A DNA stretch of 15,321 nucleotides from an uncultured Rhodospirillales bacterium. Its GTDB lineage: Bacteria > Pseudomonadota > Alphaproteobacteria > Rhodospirillales > Casp-alpha2. The notes beneath the pieces are model-generated. The model had not been told where the DNA came from, did no database searches, and saw nothing but the letters and a program-made list of their open reading frames with translations. This document shows, piece by piece, positions 7,627 to 14,265 of the stretch (its first letter is position 1; every line of letters begins with the position of its first letter). The position numbers and the translations under genes were made by a program. Location: assembly GCA_938074585.1 (NCBI GenBank), contig CALJEW010000374.1:1-15321 (forward strand), read 5' to 3'.

Positions 7627-9113
7627 TAGAACCTTGGAAGATCAGGGAACTTAACGATCCCTTTGTGTACATGCATTCGACCCAATTCAGCGCATCGGTG
7701 CAGGGTTGGGTATACTTTTCCGGGATTTAGCAATTGATTGGGATCGAAAGCACATTTCAATCGTTGTTGCTGCTTCATGTCGTCTTCGGTGAACATTTCA
7801 CCCATCAAATCGCGCTTTTCAATGCCAACACCATGCTCGCCAGTCAAAACACCCCCGACGGAAACACAAAGCCGTAAGATATCGGAACCGAAATTTTCAG
7901 CCCGCTCGAACTCGCCTGGATTGTTGGCATCAAACAAAATCAAGGGATGCAAATTGCCATCACCGGCATGGAAAACGTTAGCTACACGCAAATCATATTT
8001 TTTGGACAATTTGTTCATTTCACGCAGAACTTCGGATAGCTTTCCACGCGGTATCGTACCGTCCATACAAATATAATCAGGTGATAAGCGTCCAACGGCG
8101 GGGAATGCAGCCTTTCGTCCAGACCAAAACGTTAAACGCTCCTCTTCAGATTGGCTTATTTTAGCGTGAACAGCGCCCGTATTTTTTGCAATTTTACTGA
8201 CTTGTTCGATCAAATATTCAACCTCAACCTCTGGGCCATCCAGCTCAATGATCAAAAGCGCTTCAACGTTCAACGGGTAACCCGCATTAACGAACTCTTC
8301 GGCGGCTTGAATAGCAAACGTATCCATCATTTCCATGCCACCCGGAATGATGCCAGCACCGATGACGGCAGCAACGCAATCACCCGCTTGTTCGCTGGTA
8401 TCGAACCCAAGCAAAACGGCTTTGGCTGTTTCTGGCGCGGTTAAAATACGCACCGTAACTTCTGTGATAACCCCTAAAAGTCCTTCTGATCCGGTAATTA
8501 CGCCTAACAAGTCATAACCTTGGCTGTCTAAATGCTTGCCGCCCAACCGAATCACTTCACCGCTCATTAGCACCATTTCGATGCCCATGACGTTGTTGGT
8601 CGTCAACCCATATTTAAGACTATGCACGCCGCCCGAATTTTCAGCAATATTACCGCCAATGGAACATGCGATTTGGCTGGAAGGGTCGGGAGCGTAGTAA
8701 AAACCTTTATGCTGAACGGCCTGGGTGATGGCCAAATTGGTAACGCCCGGCTGAGTAACGACGCAACGGTTTTTGAAATCTGTATCCAAAACCTTATTAA
8801 ATTTACCAAGACCTAAAGTAATGCCATCAGCCAACGGCAACGCACCTCCAGAAAGCCCGGTGCCGGACCCACGCGGAACGATTTTAACATCGTTTTCAAA
8901 GCAATATTTCAGAACCTTAGAGACTTCAGCCGTCGATTCAGGCAAAATAACAATTAAAGGCACTTGTTTATAGGCCATTAATCCGTCGCAGTCGTAAGCG
9001 CGTAATTCTTCTTTATTGGTAATCACACCTTCATCTGACACAATAGATTGCATAGCACGAATAATTTCATCGCGCTTGGCAATTGTCCCTTCGTCTGGCT
9101 TCGGCATTAACAT
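7626..9113 (-). CDS. glcD: glycolate oxidase catalytic FAD subunit GlcD
   Basis: The 495-residue product is the normal length for GlcD. FAD-binding motifs are PRGSGTGLSGG (80-90), DPSSQIACSIGGNIAENSGG (143-162) and GSEGLLGVITE (208-218). The catalytic half has HAGDGNLHP (382-390) and TGEHGVGIEK (424-433). The tail with CAELGRMHVH (474-483) and a terminal FPDLPRF is typical of alphaproteobacterial GlcD. It oxidises glycolate, and usually also D-lactate, to the 2-oxoacid with electrons leaving through GlcE and GlcF. ATG 9113 is favoured over the in-frame ATG two codons later because AGGA lies 7 bases upstream of it. The gene is 38 bases after the MFS transporter gene and shares TAATG with glcE. 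It is the first enzyme of the operon. Confidence 0.96.
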   Translation of the reverse strand: MLMPKPDEGTIAKRDEIIRAMQSIVSDEGVITNKEELRAYDCDGLMAYKQVPLIVILPESTAEVSKVLKYCFENDVKIVPRGSGTGLSGGALPLADGITLGLGKFNKVLDTDFKNRCVVTQPGVTNLAITQAVQHKGFYYAPDPSSQIACSIGGNIAENSGGVHSLKYGLTTNNVMGIEMVLMSGEVIRLGGKHLDSQGYDLLGVITGSEGLLGVITEVTVRILTAPETAKAVLLGFDTSEQAGDCVAAVIGAGIIPGGMEMMDTFAIQAAEEFVNAGYPLNVEALLIIELDGPEVEVEYLIEQVSKIAKNTGAVHAKISQSEEERLTFWSGRKAAFPAVGRLSPDYICMDGTIPRGKLSEVLREMNKLSKKYDLRVANVFHAGDGNLHPLILFDANNPGEFERAENFGSDILRLCVSVGGVLTGEHGVGIEKRDLMGEMFTEDDMKQQQRLKCAFDPNQLLNPGKVYPTLHRCAELGRMHVHKGIVKFPDLPRF

Positions 9114-9151
9114 TTAGTGTTCCTAAAATTCTAAATATGTTTGGCAGAAAT

Positions 9152-10387
9152 TTATTCTGCTGGTTGGGTTCTTACCAGCGTTTTATCATTAATCGGCCAA
9201 TGAAATAGTGCCGCGCCAAATCCTAAGGCCACACCTGCCCACCAGACCGGCATATACGTGCCAAAGGTATCAAACAGATAACCACCCAGCCATACGCCTA
9301 AAAAACTGCCTATTTGGTGGCTGAAAAAGACAAATGCAAACAAGGTTCCCATATAGCGCGCACCGAAAATTTGAGCCACAAGTCCGGATGTTAAGGGTAC
9401 CGTTCCCAACCATAGAAACCCCATTGCGCAGGCGAAAATGATCACGGTTAGGGTGCTAATCGGGGTTAGAATAAACCAAACCATCACAAAAGCGCGGGTT
9501 AGATATAGGATGCTCAACAAAGATTTTTTCCGGTATTTTCCTCCCAACACCCCTGCAGTAAAACTACCAATGACGTTAAAAACGCCAATAAGTACCAGTG
9601 CCAAAGCGCCCGTTTCATTTGACATCCCTATATCATGCAAATACGCAGGTAAATGGACCCCGATAAACGCAACGTGAAATCCGCAAACAAAGAAACCCAT
9701 TGTTAACAACCGATACCCCTGATGCCCGGCAGCTTCTTTGATTGCTTCTTTTAAACTAACCGCCGATTCGTCAGCAGACGTTTTGGCGGGGGTATTTTTT
9801 GCAGCCTGACCAATGGCAAGCCCACAACAGACAATTATAAGACCAAATGCAGATAAATACATAAAGGCCAAAGACCAACCATATTCGCCAAGCAGGACTT
9901 GCCCCAAGGGAACGACTGTAAATTGCCCAACGCCCCCAGCGGCAGTCACAAGGCCTAACCCCCAAGACCGCTTTTCAGGCGGCATAACACGACCGACAAC
10001 ACCCAATACAATACCAATTGCGCACGCACTTTGCGCCATACCAAGCATCAGACCCGCACTTAAGTAAAACGAGTCTGGCGTCAGCGAATTGGACATAACA
10101 TAAAGCCCAACACCGTATAATATACCACCAAGTGCAACAACGCGCCCCGGCCCCCATTTATCTGCGGCAGCACTGGCGAAGGGCTGAAATGCACCCCACA
10201 ATAGGTTTTGCATGGCTAGCGCTAAGCTAAAAATCTCTCGTCCCCACCCCAAATCAGTGGTTAAGGAGATTTGAAACAGTCCCAAGCTATTGCGAAGCCC
10301 CATTCCCAACAAAACGCTTAAAGCGCCAGCAATTAAAACGATAAGCGCTGTACTCGATTTTTTTTCAGTGAATATATAAGAAGTCAT
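9152..10387 (-). CDS. MFS transporter, probable monocarboxylate/glycolate uptake
   Basis: The 411-residue protein has about twelve hydrophobic segments split by a hydrophilic central loop (about 193-228, rich in Lys, Ala and Glu). The first segment leads into GMGLRNSLGLFQ (28-39) and DLGWGREIFSLALA (45-58). The loop between helices 2 and 3 has ADKWGPGRV (75-83), a form of MFS motif A. This subtype is frequent in Alphaproteobacteria and is close to the monocarboxylate/oxalate-formate antiporter branch. The start has a strong GGAGG five bases before ATG 10387. As the first gene of the glc operon it occupies the place of GlcA or LctP permeases elsewhere, so glycolate or lactate uptake is a sound inference. 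The substrate cannot be read from sequence, and export is possible. Confidence 0.85.
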   Translation of the reverse strand: MTSYIFTEKKSSTALIVLIAGALSVLLGMGLRNSLGLFQISLTTDLGWGREIFSLALAMQNLLWGAFQPFASAAADKWGPGRVVALGGILYGVGLYVMSNSLTPDSFYLSAGLMLGMAQSACAIGIVLGVVGRVMPPEKRSWGLGLVTAAGGVGQFTVVPLGQVLLGEYGWSLAFMYLSAFGLIIVCCGLAIGQAAKNTPAKTSADESAVSLKEAIKEAAGHQGYRLLTMGFFVCGFHVAFIGVHLPAYLHDIGMSNETGALALVLIGVFNVIGSFTAGVLGGKYRKKSLLSILYLTRAFVMVWFILTPISTLTVIIFACAMGFLWLGTVPLTSGLVAQIFGARYMGTLFAFVFFSHQIGSFLGVWLGGYLFDTFGTYMPVWWAGVALGFGAALFHWPINDKTLVRTQPAE

Positions 10388-10425
10388 TTAACCCTCCAGC
10401 ATATAATGGGGTAAGTATGAGGTAA

Positions 10426-10454
10426 ATTCTAGCCCAAACAATCCTGTGTTTAAA
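10426..10454 (-). promoter_or_regulatory. candidate sigma-70 promoter of the MFS-glcDEF operon
   Basis: On the minus strand a -35-like TTTAAA (10449-10454) is followed after 17 bases by TAGAAT (10426-10431, five of six to consensus). Transcription would start about 30-35 bases before the MFS ATG, leaving room for the GGAGG site. The -35 is poor (four of six), consistent with a promoter that needs an activator. This is a prediction from two hexamers only. Confidence 0.4.
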
Positions 10455-10467
10455 TTGAATGTTTCAA
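10455..10467. promoter_or_regulatory. inverted repeat TTGAA-N3-TTCAA, possible operator
   Basis: A perfect 5-base-arm palindrome with a 3-base centre lies immediately upstream of the candidate -35 box of the glc operon. The spacing suits an activator or repressor site. No regulator gene is in the window, and short AT-rich palindromes occur by chance. Confidence 0.3.
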
Positions 10468-10514
10468 CGGTTTGTCATAAATGAAGATGATATTAATTGA
10501 TCATGCCAAAACGC

Positions 10515-10540
10515 AAAAAACCGCGCTTAACCAAGCGCGG
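10515..10540 (-). terminator. rho-independent terminator of rpmJ
   Basis: A perfect 8-base stem (CCGCGCTT / AAGCGCGG, 10521-10528 with 10533-10540) closes a 4-base loop. On the minus strand it is followed by six T residues (10515-10520) and then a further T-rich stretch. It lies 46 bases after the rpmJ stop and separates rpmJ transcription from the MFS-glc operon. Confidence 0.92.
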
Positions 10541-10586
10541 TTGCGACCTACGGAAAGACGACAAAAGCCATCTCTCAAAAGAAAAC

Positions 10587-10712
10587 TCAGCCTTGGCGAG
10601 CTTTAAAACGTGGGTTCTTTTTGTTAATAACGTAGACACGGCCTTTGCGACGAACAATGACGCAGTCCTTGTCGCGATTTTTTGCAGATTTAAGTGAATT
10701 TCTAATTTTCAT
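10587..10712 (-). CDS. rpmJ: 50S ribosomal protein L36 (41 aa, zinc-ligand-poor form)
   Basis: A 41-residue frame reads MKIRNSLKSAKNRDKDC, continues with VRRKGRVYVINKKNP and ends RFKARQG. This is the alphaproteobacterial L36 of the large ribosomal subunit. It has a single Cys (17) and lacks the Cys/His zinc ligands of the classical 37-residue L36, as expected for this form. GAGG lies 8 bases before ATG 10712. It stands alone, outside the spc operon, with its own consensus-like promoter and strong terminator, as is usual in Alphaproteobacteria. Confidence 0.97.
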   Translation of the reverse strand: MKIRNSLKSAKNRDKDCVIVRRKGRVYVINKKNPRFKARQG

Positions 10713-10761
10713 GGCTTAATCCTCAAGTATTCCGGCCCCTCTAGGCGAGTTAGTGGCGCGG

Positions 10762-10790
10762 AACATAGGCGTTGGGTTCTTGGTTGTCAA
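10762..10790 (-). promoter_or_regulatory. sigma-70 promoter of rpmJ
   Basis: The minus strand carries a perfect TTGACA (10785-10790), a 17-base spacer and TATGTT (10762-10767). Transcription would start near 10755 and give a leader of about 43 bases before the rpmJ ATG. The match is strong, as expected for a ribosomal protein gene. Confidence 0.8.
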
Positions 10791-10808
10791 TGCAATGCCA
10801 GCAATTAA

Positions 10809-10836
10809 TTAAGACCCGTATGATGTGTTTTACAAT
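10809..10836 (+). promoter_or_regulatory. weak candidate promoter of the EamA transporter gene
   Basis: TACAAT (10831-10836, five of six to the -10 consensus) has TTAAGA (10809-10814) 16 bases upstream. It would start transcription about 25 bases before ATG 10868. It is divergent from the rpmJ promoter and the two boxes do not overlap. The -35 match is modest. Confidence 0.3.
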
Positions 10837-10867
10837 ATCAATTACAAGCGTATGGTCAGGCCCAATT

Positions 10868-11779
10868 ATGAACGTATCCTCACAACCAATCTCCCCAACA
10901 CAAAACACGACAAAAGGCATCTTATTGATGCTTTTTTATGCTGTCCTTATTTCAATGATGCATACCGGAATTCGTTATGTTTCAGAAGACATGCATCCCT
11001 TCGAAATCGCATTTTTTCGCTGTGTTTTTGGCTTAATTCCGATCATACCTTTTTTTATTCACCAAGGCTTAATCCCCTTGAAAACCAAACGTTTTCCAAT
11101 GCTTTTTACTCGCGGTGTGATCAACATTTATTGCATGTTGGCCTTTTTCTTTTCGGTAAGCATTGTGCCGTTAGCAGAGGTTACAGCCCTATCGTTTTCG
11201 GCTCCTGTGTTTGTTGTTATTTTAGCCGTTTTCATTTTTAAAGAAAAAGTTGGCATCCGTCGTTGGGCTGCTATATTTGTTGGATTTATCGGTACCGTTA
11301 TAATTTTACGTCCCGGATTCCAAGATTTTTCATTAGGCCAGTTTTTAGTCATCTCATCCGCTTTTGCCTGGGCAATTTGCATGATAATTATTAAAGAGCT
11401 GGGGAAAACCGAATCAAGTGTCACCATTACAGCCTACATGTCGCTTGTTATGGCCCCCTTATCTTTTATAGCAGCTCTATTTGTATGGACGTGGCCAACA
11501 ATGGAGCAATTGGGGTGGTTAGCGTTCATTGGTATTGTTGGCGGAATTGCACAAATGGCAATGGCCGAATCACTGCGAAGTGCACCAACACACGTGGTTA
11601 CGCCCATCGACTTTACCCGGCTTATTTTCATAGCAATAATGGGGTATGTAATTTTCGATCAGGTTCCTGATATTTTTGTCTGGATCGGCGGTTCGATAAT
11701 AATCAGCGCCACAGCATTTATCGCATACCGGGAACATAAATTAAAAAGCGTAAAAAAGCGTTTAGTTATTGAAACTTAA
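10868..11779 (+). CDS. EamA/DMT-superfamily transporter
   Basis: From ATG 10868 the product is 303 residues, the usual size for a ten-helix drug/metabolite transporter with two EamA repeats. About ten hydrophobic segments are visible. Landmarks are HPFEIAFFRCVFGLI early, PLAEVTALSFSAPVFV and EKVGIRRWAAIFVGFIGTV at the end of repeat 1, and an SAPTHVVTPIDFTRLIF stretch in repeat 2. A longer reading from TTG 10772 is rejected: it would place coding sequence inside the rpmJ promoter and add a tail with no family resemblance. AGG lies 7 bases before ATG 10868. The substrate is unknown; related proteins export metabolites such as amino acids or import vitamins. The stop codon overlaps the remnant start of a class V aminotransferase pseudogene (TAATG), which suggests a former two-gene unit. 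Confidence 0.88.
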   Translation: MNVSSQPISPTQNTTKGILLMLFYAVLISMMHTGIRYVSEDMHPFEIAFFRCVFGLIPIIPFFIHQGLIPLKTKRFPMLFTRGVINIYCMLAFFFSVSIVPLAEVTALSFSAPVFVVILAVFIFKEKVGIRRWAAIFVGFIGTVIILRPGFQDFSLGQFLVISSAFAWAICMIIIKELGKTESSVTITAYMSLVMAPLSFIAALFVWTWPTMEQLGWLAFIGIVGGIAQMAMAESLRSAPTHVVTPIDFTRLIFIAIMGYVIFDQVPDIFVWIGGSIIISATAFIAYREHKLKSVKKRLVIET

Positions 11780-12888
11780 TGAAAAAAACGCCACTTTTTT
11801 GATATTCCATACAACATCACCTATTTGGATTGCACCGCAAATTCACCTTTATTGAAAACAATCAAAATTGCAGCCGATAAGGGCCTTGAGCGCAAATATC
11901 ATCCGTGAACATTTAACCGGGATGTTATGGTTGAAGAAGGTGAAACGGTTCGAGGGTTGTTCACTAGTTTAGTCGGTGCAAACGTTGCTGATATAGCAAT
12001 CAACCCCTCGACCGCTTAAGGCCTTGCAACTACTGCAAACAATTCACCCTTATCGCGCGGTCAAAATATTGTAGTTTTGCATTAACAATTCCCACAAAAC
12101 GTTTATGTGTGGAGAGAACTTGCAAGAACAAATGATGGGGTGGTTCTGATCGTAGAGCGTCCGTTTAATAACTTTTGGGCGACTACCGTTTTAGAAACAT
12201 TAAACGCACAGACGGCAATTGTGACCTTAACCCAATGCAATTGGACAGGCTGAAATTTTTTCGATTTGAAAGTTATCGGTAAACGATGCCGTAAATTCGG
12301 CGCGGCATTCGTTATCGATTCGACCCACGCCACAGATGCATACCCTATGGTATGTGCAAAAGCTTCAACCTAATTTCATTGCCTGCCCTTCCTTTAAATG
12401 GCTGCTCAGCCCCTACACACTTGGTTTTTTATATTCAGCCCGTACCGCCAATCAGGCAGCCCCTTTGGAGTTGCATAACCTAAACCACGCTAAAGGGCCC
12501 TCAATGTAAACAGATAAGCTCAGTGAATGGGCCAAGCGTTTCCATATGAGCCAGCTCTTTAATTACACAGAAATCTCCATGGCTATTAGCGCAATGACCA
12601 AGTTAAAAAATAGGGTGTTCATGACATTTATCAGACATTAAGCCATTTAATCGATTACACTGCCGATAAAGCAATCAATGCAGTCTGAATTGGACCTGCC
12701 AAAGAACAACGCATAGGGCATTTTATTGGTATAACACGACACGAGCCCATACCGCCCAATGCCATCAGCACTTTACGGTCTATAGCATTTATATTTCACC
12801 ACTTGGGGCCGAGCTTCAGATTTCACCACACGTATTCAACACGACAGCCAATGTTGACCGATTGTTCCATGTATTGGAAAATCTTTAA
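11779..12888 (+). pseudogene. decayed class V aminotransferase-fold PLP enzyme
   Basis: No open frame covers this 1.1 kb stretch, but joined frames give a nearly complete class V aminotransferase of about 370 residues. Order of recognisable blocks: YLDCTANSPLL, KYHP(stop)TFNRD, VEEGETVRGLFTSLVGA, INPSTA(stop)GLATTANNSPL, GQNIVVLH(stop)QFPQNVYVW, TLTQCNWTG(stop), GAAFVIDSTHATDAYPM, then after a frameshift NFIACPSFKWLLSPYTLGFL with the Schiff-base Lys at 12396-12398, LKK(stop)GVHDIYQTLSHLID, EQRIGHFIG and finally LQISPHVFNTTANVDRL ending at TAA 12886. In-frame stops lie at 11906, 12017, 12083, 12251, 12507, 12611 and 12686. Frameshifts lie near 11790, 12350, 12607 and 12730-12770. Two stops, at 11906 and 12611, fall where the family has Trp. 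The ancestral substrate is unknown; NifS/selenocysteine-lyase-like and isopenicillin-epimerase-like members share this fold. Confidence 0.88.
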
Positions 12889-12893
12889 AACAG

Positions 12894-12918
12894 CGTATAA
12901 ATCCCCCTAAATTATACG
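12894..12918. repeat. 7-base inverted repeat before rlmD
   Basis: CGTATAA (12894-12900) and TTATACG (12912-12918) are perfect inverted arms around an 11-base loop. The element lies between the pseudogene end and the rlmD ribosome-binding site. The stem is AT-rich with no T-tract, so it is a poor terminator; a protein site or chance are both possible. Confidence 0.35.
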
Positions 12919-12945
12919 TTGCGATAACGCCAAAGGATTTCGGCT

Positions 12946-14265
12946 ATGGCTAAAAAAACAAATAAGATGTGGCGAAGCTCTAAAAAGTCCTCGCGTAAGT
13001 CGAACAGACCCTTAGTAATGACGGAAGAACAAATTTTGCGCGTATCCGAATTGGGCCGCCATTGCGATGGCATTGCGACCCACGATGATCAAAAAAACTC
13101 TTCACGTCAGTTCGTTCCTTATGCCTTACCAGGTGAACTTGTTCGGGTTAAGTCTGATGGCAAACGAGCAGAGATTATAGAGGTGATTGAGCCCTCAGAA
13201 GACAGAATCGAAGCCTTTTGCCCGCATTTCACCAAATGTGGTGGGTGCGCGTCTCAACACTTTGCTGATGCACCCTACAAGACTTGGAAGCGCTCCATTG
13301 TTGAAACAGCGCTTCGAAACAAAGACCATGACGTTCCCGTTGATGAATTGATCGATGCCCATGGCGACGGGCGACGCCGCGTCACTTTTCATGTGACCTT
13401 CGATAACAATAAAATCCAAGTCGGTTTCATGCAGGCTCGCAGCCGCGCATTAATTAATATGGACGCCTGCCCCATTTTAGCACCGGGTCTTTCAAAAAGC
13501 ACCGATGCCGCTCGTGTATTGGCGACTGCATTTCAAAAAGACGCCCACCCTCTTGATATTGCCATCACCGACACCCCCCAAGGAATGGATTGCGATGTCC
13601 GGGGCGCTCGGAAGTTCGAGTATCAAACCCATATTTCTATCGCTGATGCCGCAGACAAATGTGATCTGGCACGGGTATCTATTGATGGTGTGATGTCTTT
13701 AGAGCGGCGTAAACCGATCATGAACATTGGAGCCGCCAAAGTTCCCTTACCCACCGCTTGCTTTTTACAGGCAACAGCCGTTGGCGAAGAAACCATTGCT
13801 CAGTTGGTTTTGGCTGAATTAAAAAATTCCAAAAAGGTTGCCGATTTGTTTTGTGGCATTGGCCCCTTTGCGCTGCGCTTAGCATCAACCACCGCCGTTT
13901 ATGCCGCCGATACCAGCGAGACAGCGATCGCTGCTCTTGATCATGCATCACGATTTGCTAAAAATTTAAAACTGGTGGAAACAGCGGTCCGGGATTTATT
14001 CCGCAACCCCATATTCCACATTGATCTAAACCGCTTTGATGCTATCATTCTCAACCCGGCCCGCGCTGGAGCTGAAGCGCAGGCAGAAGAAATTTCAGCA
14101 TCAGAAGTCCCGTTGGTTATTTGCGTATCGTGCGACCCAGCCAGCTTAGCCCGCGACGCAGAGATTTTGGTTGCCGGCGGCTACACGTTCGAGCGCGCTG
14201 TACCAGTCGACCAATTTAAATATTCCCCACACGTCGAAACAGTCGCCGTCTTTAGGCGATCCTAA
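12946..14265 (+). CDS. rlmD: 23S rRNA m5U methyltransferase, RlmD/TrmA family
   Basis: The 439-residue product is an RNA (uracil-5) methyltransferase. A basic 20-residue head precedes a TRAM-like domain (about 27-82). The 4Fe-4S ligands Cys92, 98, 101 and 175 follow (CPHFTKCGGC and DACP). SAM motif I is VADLFCGIGPFALRLA. The catalytic nucleophile is Cys396 in VSCDPASLARDA and the base is Glu431 in SPHVETVAVF. The motif before the nucleophile reads LNPARAG (369-375), where relatives I know have Asp at the Asn370 position. AAAGGA lies 8 bases before ATG 12946. Family members methylate uridines of 23S rRNA (RlmD, position 1939) or tRNA (TrmA); the iron-sulfur motif and TRAM domain favour RlmD. 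The gene follows the pseudogene and converges on aspC with overlapping stops. Confidence 0.9.
   Translation: MAKKTNKMWRSSKKSSRKSNRPLVMTEEQILRVSELGRHCDGIATHDDQKNSSRQFVPYALPGELVRVKSDGKRAEIIEVIEPSEDRIEAFCPHFTKCGGCASQHFADAPYKTWKRSIVETALRNKDHDVPVDELIDAHGDGRRRVTFHVTFDNNKIQVGFMQARSRALINMDACPILAPGLSKSTDAARVLATAFQKDAHPLDIAITDTPQGMDCDVRGARKFEYQTHISIADAADKCDLARVSIDGVMSLERRKPIMNIGAAKVPLPTACFLQATAVGEETIAQLVLAELKNSKKVADLFCGIGPFALRLASTTAVYAADTSETAIAALDHASRFAKNLKLVETAVRDLFRNPIFHIDLNRFDAIILNPARAGAEAQAEEISASEVPLVICVSCDPASLARDAEILVAGGYTFERAVPVDQFKYSPHVETVAVFRRS

Noticed and set aside
10772..10867. N-terminal extension of the EamA protein from TTG 10772
   Set aside because: It overlaps the rpmJ promoter spacer, lacks a ribosome-binding site and adds residues with no transporter resemblance; ATG 10868 gives the normal family length.
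12103..12333. 76-codon minus-strand open frame in the pseudogene
   Set aside because: It is antisense to well-recognised aminotransferase blocks and has no recognisable protein features.
11906..12688. Recoding of TGA as Trp or selenocysteine to rescue the aminotransferase
   Set aside because: TAA and TAG stops and several frameshifts are also present, and neighbouring genes use TGG for Trp and TGA as stop (rpmJ, glcF).
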